Positions 22,156-33,439 of a stretch of DNA of 64,000 nucleotides are shown piece by piece (positions within the stretch are counted from its first letter, which is position 1; each line of letters opens with the position of its first letter). Source of the stretch: Phialophora verrucosa. Lineage: Eukaryota > Ascomycota > Eurotiomycetes > Chaetothyriales > Herpotrichiellaceae. The position numbers were made by a program, and so were the translations under genes. The stretch is from NCBI GenBank assembly GCA_002099365.1, contig MSED01000002.1, positions 744,001 through 808,000 on the forward strand. The letters run 5' to 3'. The notes beneath the pieces are model-generated. The model did no database searches. It was not told the DNA's origin and was given only the letters and a program-made list of their open reading frames with translations.

Positions 22156-22935
22156 ATGCCTAACATGTTGGCATATCTCTACCTTCCCCTCTTTCTCTCA
22201 GTTATTGGTCTATGTGGGGCCGCTCCCGCAGTCAATGCCACGACAACAACGACAGCGGCGGCGAGCACAACACCGACTTCGACCCTCTCCGCCGGAGCCA
22301 CACTGAGCAACGGTGCATATGTGTGCAACCCGGCCCATTCATACCCGGCTGGTGAGACCTGTGTGACAAGCGGAACCGTCCCGACACTTTCTACTATTGC
22401 TGCCGTACCTACTGTGGCCTGTCCCTACGGCACATGGACAGCCGACCTCAAGGCGCAGGCAACTCACGTACGCGACTCCGTTGTCGGACTCAATATAACC
22501 GTCTACGACTTTGAAATGAAGGGGACTGCGAAGCTCATCATGGACGCGGAGACCAACAAAACGACTATTGACTACGGATCATGGGATGAAGCCTGGAGCG
22601 GGAACTTCACGTCGGACTCGACGGGGTTGCCAGATTCCTTTCGTTTAGACTACAGCATTAATGGCGGTGGAACCGCGACTGCCATCTTCGAGGCAGACGG
22701 CGAGACACTCCACTTCACCGACACTGACTTCGCCGGCACCTTCACTTCCCTCACCACGTACGCAACCGGCTCGCCGAGGTTGACGACTAGCACGTTTGGG
22801 GATGCTTTTGGGCCCAGCATTGACGTTGGTTGGGCCTGCAACCCTGATGACCATACCTTGAGTCTGAGCGGTTCGTACCAATCCGGCATTCCACTTTGGG
22901 TTCAGTGGTTCAGTCCGTCGAGTGACACTGTCTGA
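22156..22935 (+). CDS. Secreted protein with Thr-rich N-terminal linker, unknown function
   Basis: A single-exon gene of 259 residues. The N-terminus is a clear signal peptide (LAYLYLPLFLSVIGLCGAAP), with a second ATG three codons in. A threonine/alanine-rich segment follows (about residues 27-50), then a compact domain with cysteines near VCNPAHSYPAGETC, ACPYGTW and WACNPDDH, and several N-glycosylation sites. The order suggests a small, beta-rich extracellular domain. No catalytic motif or known effector family was recognised. Confidence 0.75.
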   Translation: MPNMLAYLYLPLFLSVIGLCGAAPAVNATTTTTAAASTTPTSTLSAGATLSNGAYVCNPAHSYPAGETCVTSGTVPTLSTIAAVPTVACPYGTWTADLKAQATHVRDSVVGLNITVYDFEMKGTAKLIMDAETNKTTIDYGSWDEAWSGNFTSDSTGLPDSFRLDYSINGGGTATAIFEADGETLHFTDTDFAGTFTSLTTYATGSPRLTTSTFGDAFGPSIDVGWACNPDDHTLSLSGSYQSGIPLWVQWFSPSSDTV

Positions 22936-23485
22936 TCACCCAGACATAGCTGAGGTTTTACTGGAAAGGAACATTTGGAGGGCGGTTGAAGTGCGTACAT
23001 GGGACTTATGTCGACTGCCTGGGTCGGTGTCATTTTCGATCATCAATCTTCAGCTTGTGAAGGGATATTGTCCCGTTATTGCATGGAAATTGTGCAGCGT
23101 GATGTGCAGGAGCAACGAGTCTTCCTGGAGCAGGCCATCTTGAAGGCGCTTAGTAGACGAGTCAGGTCGTGGTGAGGTTGCAGAGAGAGAGAGTGTTCTG
23201 AATAGTTCTGGTAATTTTAAAAGCGGCATGCACGAGTTTGATTCTCACGTGACCACCATGTTGCCAAGCACGGAAGATGTCACAGTGAAGCCCCGACTCG
23301 GATTCGGATGGAGCAGGTGCGGGACACGAGAGGATGAGTCGATGGCGCTGGAATAGACAGACATTGGTATGCAGGCTGTTCGGCTGCGTGAAAAATGACA
23401 TCCTTGCATGAATGACATGATACATCAAGGACTGTCGGAGTCCACCGTTGAAGACCTCCCTCCGACATGTGAACACAGCGTCAAG
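22936..23485. other. Intergenic region upstream of DIL-ankyrin gene
   Basis: It contains the 3' flank of the secreted-protein gene and the promoter of the next gene. The frame of the next gene is open upstream to an ATG at 23408, which is a possible alternative start. Nothing else is supported. Confidence 0.5.
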
Positions 23486-26154
23486 ATGGACGTTGAAGGG
23501 CCAGCTACACCGACCGACGCCCAGTCCCAGTCCCAGCCGCAGTCCCCGGCTCAGGAAACACCGCGCAAGCTGCCAGATGATCTTCCGACGTCCTTGGACG
23601 ACCGTCGCTCATTCGCCAATTATGGAGAGGAGACAGAGATGTACGATGGCTGGCAAGGTAGGGAGATCACAATGCAGAACCGGTCCCGTGCTTCGCGTGA
23701 AGACCTACTTACCTTGGCTATCTGTAGGCTCGTCTCAGTACATCACTGCCCCCACTCCCGCAAGAACTCTCACGTTCGACTTGCATCTGGATACTCCGGC
23801 CTACGATGACGAAGAGACCTTCGCTCGCATACAAGACAGCGAGTCGCGCTTGATGGAGATGGTAGCAGCACAGGCACATCACAGGCAAGATGGCAGTCCT
23901 GGACAAGATGAAGATGCAATTGCAACCGACGACAACCTGTCAGATGACGAGAAGAAAGAGATCCTGCAGAAGGGCCTTAACATGGCCGCAAGCAACGGGG
24001 ACGTCTCTCGGGTTCAGAAACTGGTGGGAGGCAAGGCCAAGCAATACGTGGACGTCAACCAACCGGACGAGGAAGGCACGGTTCCGTTGATTTATGCCAG
24101 TTGCTTTGTATGTTGCCTGGAGACCAACCTGTGTGTTTTTCAAGCTGACTCTGGAAGGGTCATCAAGAAGTGGTGGCAGCTCTTCTGAATGCTGGAGCTA
24201 TCGTAGACAAGCAGGACCGGAATCAGTGGAGCGCCCTGATGTGGGCGATGACGAATCGCCATAAACAGATCGCCAAATTGCTGCTCGACCACGGCGCTGA
24301 CCCCGATATCAGGTCTTCTTCCGGAGGAACTGCTCTGGATTTCGTCCAGCCAGGGTCCGACTTTTCACACTATCTCCATGAGAATGGCTACTACTTCGGA
24401 TCTTCGGGCGTGGCGGATGACTTCTACAACTCGGGCTTTTCCCAAGATCGCTTTGAAGAGGAAATGGCCGAAAACGAGATGAAACGGCGCATGTTGATGC
24501 AGGAAAGTGCCGCAAATCTAGAGGTCGATTTGTCCACGCTAGGGTTTGACGAACAGCCAGAGGTAATTAGACGAATATCTTACTGTGGACGCTATTGACC
24601 CTTGAACAGTCGCCCACCGACCTCGAAAACGATGAAGAGGAGTTCATCTGGGACCGGTGCGTAGGTGACCAGATGTTTGTCTTTCAAACCGACAAACTGG
24701 AGGCTATCTTTGACCTTATCATAACCAACATGACCCCCCAGCGTTCACCGTCTCAGAAACCTGTGCCGGCAAACCTGATTTTCCTGATGGCGCGATACGC
24801 GCATTATCACATGACCGCGTCTCTTCTAGACGATGTCCTGACGAGAGCTATGGACCTCATCAACGATGTCATCGAACGCTGTCAGTGGGACATGACCATG
24901 CTAGCCTTCTGGATTTCCAACGCCACTCTGCTCCTTCATTACCTCAAGAAGGATGCTGGCCTGGTTCAGGTGACGTCAAAGTATCAGCTCGAGCTGGCGG
25001 AACTGATTAATGAGACTTTCATCCTGATCATCCGGGATGCGGAAAGGAGGATGAACAAAGTCCTTGACGTGGCGATGCTGGACCACGAAACGATTCCTGG
25101 CTTGGACGACATCGCATTCCAGGGAGAATGGAAAGTCTTCAAGTCAAAGCCGAAGACGAAGGATGAGCCGCCTGAAAAGCGCTTCCGGCCCCCGTCGCCC
25201 AAACGAAGAGCTCAGACATCTCCACGCAATATTACTTCCCTTCTCTCTTCCACTCTATTCGTCCTCGACCTATACGACGTGCATTCCGTCATCACGGCGC
25301 AAATTCTGTCGCAGCTCCTGTATTGGATTGGCGCCGAGCTATTCAACCGTGTCATGACAGCCAAGAAATACCTTTCGAGGACGAAAGCAATGCAGATCCG
25401 CATGAACGTGTCCGTCATTGAAGATTGGGCACGTACCAACAATCGACAACCCGAACACTACGAAAACGGCTCGACGATCACCACAGGAGAGAATACCGTC
25501 GATGCGGCACGACGGCACCTTGCGCCTGTTATCCAGCTCCTGCAGTGGTTGCAGTGTTTCAGTTCCTTGGGAGAGGACCATGAATCCCTCGTTGGCACCC
25601 TGTTTCAGCTGCAACGCCTCACTCCCACACAATTGATTCATGCCGTCAAGAACTATCGAGCCGAAGTGGGTGAAAAGAGTCTTCCCAAAGCGCACATGAA
25701 GTTCTTGACACAACTGCAGAGAGGTGAACAGTCATTGATCAAGAGGCCATTGACTCCCGCGGTCGACACTCCAGAGTCGGGAACGGCAACGCCCACAAAG
25801 CGAAATGGAACCCCAGTCCCAACAAACAAAGACCCGAGCACGCCACAACGGCCTTCTGCGCCATCAATATCTTCGCCTGTCGAGCAGGATACGGATCCGC
25901 CGATGAAGCGCAACGCTTTGACCCTAGATCAGTCGCTAATGCTCCCCTTTTCTCTTCCGACTTCCACAGACATGCTCATCAGCTATGGCGCAGGAATCGG
26001 CGGGACGAACCGGGAACAAGCACGGAAATATATACCGACGGTTCCAACAGAGGTTCTGAGCAAGTTGAACCTTGACGGCCATAGTATCCGGCGGAAAGAA
26101 AGTATCGGCACCATCGGGACGACAGCGCAGGGCTGGCAAAGTGCGGCTTATTGA
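23486..26154 (+). CDS. Ankyrin-repeat protein with DIL (dilute) domain
   Basis: Four exons, 23486-23657, 23728-24107, 24158-24562 and 24610-26154, encode about 833 residues. The N-terminal 60 residues are Pro/Gln/Ser-rich. Ankyrin repeats lie at about 135-235; examples are LNMAASNGDVSRVQKLV, GHQEVVAALLNAGAIVDKQD and WSALMWAMTNRHKQIAKLLLDHGADPDI. The DIL domain follows at about 370-640, with FWISNATLLLHYLKKD, the cargo-binding fold of class V myosins, and SSLGEDHESLVGTLFQLQRLTPTQLIHAVKNY. The C-terminus is a Ser/Thr/Pro-rich tail. DIL-ankyrin proteins without a motor domain are a known fungal arrangement; the role is probably an adaptor in cargo or membrane trafficking. The start at MDVEGP is preferred; 23408 would add 26 residues. 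Confidence 0.87.
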
Positions 26155-27020
26155 GAGGAATCTGGCTTGAAATGGTGTCCACCCTGCAGTTCTCGTTATC
26201 ACTCCATTTCACAAAAAAGCAGCGAGGCGCTGGTGCTTAAGATGAACAGCTCTGGAGGTGATAGCATCTGTCTATAACTATGGCAATCAGACACTGCAAA
26301 TGGACCTGCGGAAGGCCGCCGAGATTCGTGATTAACCGTTTCTGCTCATGGCAGGGGTCAGAGTCGCCCAGGAATCCGCTGCAGCCACTTGAGGGGCCTG
26401 GCAACTTCCACCTCGGCTTCTTCATTTACCGAACCGTGTCGGCGACCAACTCAAAAAGCTCCTCGCCTTTGGTTTTCTGTTGTTGTTATATCGTGCTCGA
26501 CTCTCGAATGCCGGCCGCTGCTCGGTCAGTCCATTTTCGTGGCAGCCCAAGAATGCACAAAGCCGATCTTGCTACTATCCCGCTTGTCAACTCCTGGCTG
26601 TCACATAGGGTTTAAAAATGCAAAGAGTGAGGAAGCCGGTAGCCGCTCCACTTGGGTTGGTGGCTGCTGATGCGTGCAATCTCGCAAAATCCAACGCCAT
26701 CTGCCGACTGTCTCTAACCCTGACTAGCTTCCTCGATAGCCGGAGCCGGACTCCCCAGATCGGAGCAATTTGTTGATGGCGTGTTTCCCCTGACGCTTCC
26801 AAATTCGACATCTAACAAATACGCTGGCAGTTTCCCATGAAACTCTGCCAAACATGATTCGGACCCCGCGCTGTATCAAAAAGCCAGATTTGCCGTGAAC
26901 ATGAGACGAACACCCTGCAAACGAGCCTCATGAGGACCATTTGTCAAGAACCATGCCATACAGTACACTCCACAAGAGCTGAAACTACGGACTTCGACCT
27001 TGGCAAATTGCCTGCTCTAG
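26155..27020. other. Intergenic region, nothing supported
   Basis: Short ORFs on both strands without motifs. The last 150 bases may contain a 5' exon of the membrane-protein gene that could not be placed. Confidence 0.45.
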
Positions 27021-28098
27021 ATGTTACAGGAAGATTTGCGCCGACATGGCAAGCGAGCACCTCAAATGCATCCTCGTCCTGGATATCCCAGCGACAACGC
27101 GGCACCCGCTCCAACATCTCTGTCTTCCACGACCGATATGACTTCGACGACGTTTGCAGCGACCACGTCAAGGCCGGACACGGTGACGGACATGCCGCAT
27201 GCCCTTTTCGTCTACCCAACGGTCCCGCTGACGCTGAACAACATCGATGTGGTACAAGTCGGCTATAGAACCGTGTGGAGCAGTGTGAACCTCACCGTGT
27301 TTTGTGAGATGGGCGAAGCTTCAAACGAATTCTCTTTGGCGAAGATAAATCAAAGTTAGTCGGTCCACAGAAGGTACCCTTGATAGTATGAAAGTGCTGA
27401 TATCTGCCGTAGTGGACTCAAATGGCACTTATGCGATTGCGCCCATCCAAGCAGGGATGCAGATACCTCATTTCCCTACCCTCTGCAACTTCATGCTCTG
27501 CAATGCAGAAAACAGTACGGACTTTACAACAGGTGCAGGCTTCACGATGGTCAGCACCCAGGGAGCCGCTACAACCTATGCCCTTGCCGCCACACAAGCC
27601 GCAACTGCTTCATTGTCGGCAACTAACACGCCGAAGTCGCCCATATCGACAGCAAGTCAGACAGACTCGGATCTGACCGGCGCTGCTGCTGCATCCTCCT
27701 CAACAGCCACCCGGACTGCCCTACCCTCTACTAGTCATTCCGACGGCCTCAGCGGCGGCGCCAAAGCTGGCATTGCCATCGGCGTCATACTTGCCGTCTC
27801 CGCTTTGATTGCCGCGGCTTTCTTCTTTTTCCGGATGAAACGTCGAATCGACAAATTAGAGACCATGGTCACCTTGAGAAGTGCGGCGTCATCGGTCGAT
27901 CGACCGCCGTTTGAAAAAGGCACCACGGCAGGTGCTGCAGCAACATCCCCGATCGCAGCACCCTCGCCCTCGCCTCCTCCAGACGGATGTGGCCCTCGAA
28001 TCGAGGTCTTCAAGATTGGTGACAGCCACCGGAACTCAGAAGACTGGAGACGCTTCTTCGGCAGTGGCCTGGGCCAGAAGCCAGCAACTCCCTCCTGA
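27021..28098 (+). CDS. Single-pass membrane protein with Ser/Thr-rich ectodomain
   Basis: Two exons, 27021-27354 and 27413-28098, give about 339 residues. An ectodomain segment with FVYPTVPLTLNNIDVVQVGY and N-glycosylation sites resembles the short Ig-like ectodomains of many fungal single-pass proteins. It is followed by a Thr/Ser/Ala-rich stalk, a transmembrane helix at about 230-252 (KAGIAIGVILAVSALIAAAF), then basic RMKRR and a Pro-rich cytosolic tail. This is the topology of wall-stress-sensor-like or mucin-like proteins, but no family was recognised. The ATG at 27021 follows an in-frame TAG and gives no signal peptide, so a signal-bearing upstream exon is probably missing from this model. 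Confidence 0.6.
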
Positions 28099-28694
28099 AA
28101 CCCCGTTTACCCCCTGGGACCGACAGAAACCGGAGACGACTACTTAATGCATTCTGGCTCTTTAGCGAGGACTTGTACGGTTCGATCAATTATTACATGT
28201 TTCACGATATGCTCATGGCATAGCCCGTTTATCAGTGAGGGCACATACCACAGACGCTCGAGCCTTGTTTGTTTGCGGACGGGCACGTGATCTGCTTGTC
28301 CGTGACCCCCCTTTCTACCACCATGTACTCATGACTTACACCACCACTCGAGACTTTGACATTTCCATTCTCTGACCTGCTACCGGACTCTACCAGTCAA
28401 TAGGTGTCGGTGCGATGTTCTCCCCATTCAAGGTCTATTGTCCTATTGAGATGTCTGTTTCCGGCTATTGCTGTTGTTCGGCTGTTGTTCATTGTTCACA
28501 ATGCCGCACCCTTTCAACAGCTATCCGCAAACGTGCTGTGCGATGCTCAAACACGCATGCGTCTGCTCTGTTCGAGCCCTTTGTTGGAGCATGTTGTTTC
28601 ATTTCGTTCATATCCCAGTCCCGGTGGGTGTTCGTTCTTCCTTGTCTAGCTCTATTCGTGACTCTAGAGAAATTTTCCTTCGTCTTTCGTCGGC
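28099..28694. other. Intergenic region / USP leader
   Basis: The 3' flank of the membrane-protein gene, then a T/C-rich plus-strand stretch (about 28400-28690) that looks like a promoter and 5' leader of the USP gene. ORFs here are short and overlap the USP start out of frame. Confidence 0.45.
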
Positions 28695-31600
28695 ATGGCC
28701 AAGAAGAAACCGTCCAAGGTCTCGAAAAAGGTCGCTTCGGCATCAAATGCCAATCCCAAATATTGGAGCAGTTACAGTATCGACAAGTTGATCCAGCAGT
28801 GCAAGTCCCGTCAAATCCCTGTTCCAACCCAGAAGTTGAAGAGGCAAGAGTATATCGATAAGATCGAAGATAATCTGGCAAAGTTCGCAGACAAAGGCCC
28901 TAGGGACTGGATCAAGTTGACCGTCGAGGATCTCAAGAACGAATGCCGTCTGCGTAGTGTCGATGTCACCGGTCTCAAGAAGCAGGATCTCCTCGAGAAG
29001 CTTGGAGGCCGTAACGTAAAGGATGGCGGCACAGAGCCAACGGGCTCTAAACAAACGGGATCCCCGGCGTCGAATCCTCAGCAGACACAAGACGCATCGT
29101 CGGGCAGAACAGACAGAGACTACGACAATTGGAACTACAGGAGTCAACTCTTGCCTGCATGGAAGACGCTCGGGATCAAGAGCAGGAAGGCGGTTGATAT
29201 CATTCAAGCCCTCAAAGACCGCGACCAGAAAGAATCCAGCCAAGGAGGAGCAGGCGCAGGAGCGCCGGACCCGCCATCAGGTACACCGGAACGGCCTGCT
29301 GGCAACGGGTCCAACCCAGCGGCATCACGCAGTCCTCCAGGACAGTCTAGCGGACAACAGGGCGCTGCTGCAGGTGGAACGCCCGACAGTCCCACATTCT
29401 CCATAGGATCAGAGTTTCACAAGGAGAGCGCACCACCCGATCCCAACAGACCAGTGGAGACGGCAGCAGAAGCGCTGGAAGCCGCAAGGTCCGACGATTT
29501 CTCACAATCCCAGGGAATTGGACTGAACAACCCTTCGCATCTGTGCTACCGCAATGTCGTTATTGTCATGCTGCTACATTGCAACCGGCTTCTATCCTGG
29601 ATTGAAAACAGACACATTCCGAATTTGGAAGAGGCCGGGTTCGTCTTGAAGAGCCAGCTTGACAAAGAGGATCGGAAGAAAGACAATGAAGCTTACACCG
29701 ACGTGTGGTGCGAGCTCCTCGACTTAGCATACGTCTACTGGCGCCAGGATGGGACCAACCAATCCAAGGTCGACAAGGCGATGAAGAAGCTGTGGCGGTA
29801 TCTCACGAGCCCAAGCCGACAGACCGAAACCGAGGAGGAGCCCAATGATTTCACCTGCCCTTTCAGGGACGAGTCGAAGGAGCATGACGTGCCTCAACTC
29901 CTCGAATGGCTCATAGACCTCAGCGTCCGCCAATTGGCCTGTTACTTGACCGCGCAGGGCTTCGGACCGGCACCAAGGTAAGTCGGTTGCTCTGTGAAGT
30001 TGTTTGTGAATTTTCAGCTGACCGGGGGACTTGCAGAGAGGAGATCCTGAACAGGAATGTCAAGGAACTCATGACCGTCTATCAATCGGTTCATTACCCC
30101 TGCCAGCGGCGGCGCCATGCCATGCACCGCAAAGGAAAGCTCGATGAAGGTCAGCTGTTGCGTATCGAGATGCCACCACAACGTCGAGGCGGCGGCCGGC
30201 GCACACAGCCGGATCTGACACTGGAGCAGTGTCTCGAGCACAGTTCGAGCTTCGAGTTTGACCCGTGTTCATGTGCCCCGATATCGCCCCGCGAGAGCAC
30301 CGACGAGGACTCCGAGACTGACCAGGCACCAAGGACTGCCAGGAATAAGATTTGGTACTCACCCGAGGTCTTGTTCGTGCAACTCAAGCGCTTCAGGGTG
30401 CAGATGACCGCCTCTGGCACGTATCGCCTTGACCGACAGGGAAACGTGCTCTTTGAAAAGGACGTTCGCCGGGTTGAGATCCCGACAGAACTCGACCTGG
30501 CGCCCTTTCTGAATAAAAAGGGCCATCCTGACGATTTGTCAACCAAGTATAACCTTGTGGGCATCGTCAGTCATCAGGGAACACGCAACGGGGGCCACTA
30601 CACCGCCAGCATACGCAGGGGCGACAACTGGCATGAGTTTGACGATAGCACGGTCAAAAAGACGACTCTCAAGGCCGTCATGGAGCAGAAGCGCCGTTTC
30701 ACTCCCTATGTCCTCATGTACGAGAGGATTCCAGAGGGTGGAAATGATGATGGCGTCACCGGCAGTATGCAAGGCAACGGTGGTGACAATGACGAAGCGG
30801 ATGGCAATGCTGAAGATGGCGCCAGTGCCAGTCGCGACGGTCAGGAGCGAGACGCCCGCAAGAACAAGGGCGCCAACGGGGCCAAAGGAGCCAACGGCGC
30901 CGGCAATACCAGCAACAGGGGCAACAAACTTGGTCCGGCGGCCAACACCAGCAATGGTGGCAAGATCCATGGAGCCAACGATACGGCGGGCAATGAAGAC
31001 TTCCAACGCGAATATTCCCTCTTCGAAACACCATATGTCCAGAACATGCTGGGTAGCGTCTTCAACAAGATCGAGCAGCATTTCCGCAAGGAGGCCCGGG
31101 ACGAAGCCGTCGCTCTTCACCAGCAGATGCTGGAGGAAGACTATCCTGTGATACAGGCGGCGCAAAATCGGAATGCCGCCAGCCGGGACGTGCTCGTGGA
31201 CTACTTACTCCGCAAAGAGGCCGACATGTTGGCACTGCAACAAGAGCAAGCCGGGCACATTGACAGGCTAATGTCGTATGCCGAACTCCTGGAGGGCGAG
31301 AAATTCGAGCTGCTCGACATTGTCAGCCACGCCGACCCGGCCGCGCTCATCACGTTTGGACGCAAGAGACGCCATGAAGAGACCTACGATGAGGACTTTG
31401 TTGCCGCTTGGATGCCGCCCAGCAAGAGATCTAAGCGTAGTGGTGCCCACAGCTCCAGATTGGGTGCCGCGACAGGCAATGCCGATGAGATTGCATCTGA
31501 AGGGCGCCGAGACAGAAAGCGGTCCATCTACGATGTATACGGTTCTGCCTCCGGTCTCCAGACGGCGGATGATGAATTCGACACCGAGCTCCCCGACTAC

Positions 31601-32620
31601 GTCACGTCCGACGACGAAGTCCTTGACAAGACGGACTCTCAGAGCGCCCCGATGTCCGAGTCCGAGCCTGAGACCGAGGCCGAATATGAGTATGAGGCTG
31701 AGGCTGAGGACCAGGACCAGGATGAAGCCGCAACTCAAGCACAAATCGCCGCCGCAGCCCTGGAGAACTACCGTGCGAATCGCCTCGAGATTGTTCTCGA
31801 CGACGCACACCTCGCATGGGAACGCGGTCTGGCCAAGCGCGCCTTCGCCGACGATTACGCCGCCGAATATAACATCGTGCGCGGCCAGGGGCCGTGGAGC
31901 TGGATGGGACCCCAGCACCAGCACCACTTCGAGGCTCAGCTGCAGGACTTTCTGGACGATTGGGAAGAAAGGGCCCTCGACGAAATGGACAGGCAGGAAG
32001 CGGAGCAGGCGGCCATGCCGTCTACTTCTGCTGCTGCTGCTGGACCCGCTGCACCACCGGTGCCGAAGTACTCGCACTCGCCTAGCTCGACGAAACCCCT
32101 GGCAACGACGTCCCCGGCCTGTGTTACTCCCCGATCGCCTTGCTACCCGTACTCCTCCTACACGGACATGCCAGCGGAGATCAAGGTCTCGCCAAGCCGC
32201 CGGTTCTACTCTATCGGCAGGGACTCCAACCCCGCCGTTGCTGGAGCAAGCTTGTCCCACCCCAGCGGGAGATCCCCCGGCGCGGACACCGTCGCCATCA
32301 AGAGCAGCCCGCACAGCAGCCGGAGCCGGAGTTGGAGCCGGATGCCCACGTCCACGTCCACGACGACGCCGCCGGCCCCGCCGTCGTTCTCGCCAGGACA
32401 TCATTCTCTCCGTCTCGGCCACCGTGGCACGAGCGGTCAGCCCGCCACGCCCGCCGCGCAGGACACGTGGCCCACGCCGCCGCCGCCTCGGCCCCGAGCT
32501 CCTCGCAGCTTCAACCCACGGTTCCATCCGGGGTTTGGGCGCGTGGATCTGGCGCGCAATGTCTGGCCTTGGATGGAGCGCGAGAAGCCGCTAGGGCCGG
32601 CCCCGGCGGATTGTTGGTAA
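28695..32620 (+). CDS. Ubiquitin-specific protease with N-terminal SAP-like repeats
   Basis: Two exons, 28695-29977 and 30037-32620, encode about 1288 residues. The N-terminus carries two SAP-like helix-loop-helix motifs (about 27-61, YSIDKLIQQCKSRQIP; about 75-103, LTVEDLKNECRLRSVDV) and a third, weaker one at 147-176. After a low-complexity linker, the USP Cys box is at about 276-287 (GLNNPSHLCYRN, Cys284, oxyanion Asn279). The His box is NGGHYTASIRRGDNWHEFDD, with His615 and Asp630/631. The region after the catalytic domain has an Asn/Gly/Lys run, a helical segment (about 760-840), acidic stretches and a Pro/Ser-rich tail. The enzyme should cleave ubiquitin or ubiquitin-like chains; SAP-like motifs suggest DNA or chromatin contact. 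The Cys box departs from the usual GNTC: Ser and His replace Gly and Asn, and Leu replaces Thr. Confidence 0.87.
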
Positions 32621-33343
32621 GGAGTAAGGGGGAAGGAAATTGGTCAAGCGGAGGGAGAGATAATTGATGGACGGCGAACAAGTAGAAGCGGAGGGGAAGG
32701 TGAGGTGGAGATGGGATGGATAATGCGTGTGGGCTGGTTGACTGGTATATCGCCATGGCCGAGTGATTGTTTGGTTGTTTTGATGCATGCCGGAGCTGGA
32801 GTTGAGCTGGACCGGAGCCTGAGGGCTTCACTCTCTGCTTGTATGTTTTTCCCGCTTATTTCCCCTTGACTTGTGTATGTACAGAGTATACTGCCTTGCT
32901 GCTCCTGATACGTACGCTAACCGACATAAACACACCCTACGTAATAATACTATAGATCGTGTCCATTCATATCGACAATGCATATAGCGCGGTTTCTCGA
33001 GGCATTCGCTTCTCTATGACGCCAAGAGGGGGTCTCTCGTAGTATCCTGAACCGGTTCTGCGATATGTTGAATCAAGGTGAGTGGATGGTGATCTCCCCA
33101 CATGAGCGGATGCTGCAGGCAGACGGATAAGCTCTGACCCTAACTCGCGACAGGCCTTACTTGTACACCGATAGTTGCTGTACAGGACTCCGTAGTCAGT
33201 TGCAGTGCTTGTTCTTTGGCAGACCTGGTTACTGTACATGCCTAACCTGCGGGGAATCAACATGCCGGACGGGAGTCCCCCTCCAGCCCCGACTCCTCCG
33301 GTCCCTCCAGTGAGGCTTATCTTCAACACTTACCCACACACAG
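32621..33343. other. Intergenic region, USP 3' flank
   Basis: This is AT-richer DNA with short ORFs and no domain. It ends in the direct repeat in front of the P450 gene. Confidence 0.5.
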
Positions 33344-33419
33344 TCTTACATCTCGTATTGTATACACGGTTAGAGCTCACATTCTTATATCTCGTATTGT
33401 ATACACAGTTTGAGCTCAC
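33344..33419 (+). repeat. Two-copy direct repeat upstream of P450
   Basis: Two 37-nt copies, 33344-33380 and 33383-33419, differ at about four positions and repeat at a 39-nt period. Each holds a GTATAC palindrome and ends in GAGCTC, another palindrome. The repeat ends 20 bases before the P450 start codon, so it probably lies in the 5' leader or core promoter. Confidence 0.85.
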
Positions 33420-33439
33420 GGCGCTCCTACTCCTCCATC

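Noticed and set aside
31268..32594. Long ORFs of about 420-440 codons on both strands overlapping the USP C-terminal half
   Set aside because: The USP frame continues unbroken from the catalytic domain; the others are Arg/Ser/Pro-rich shadows caused by GC-biased codons.
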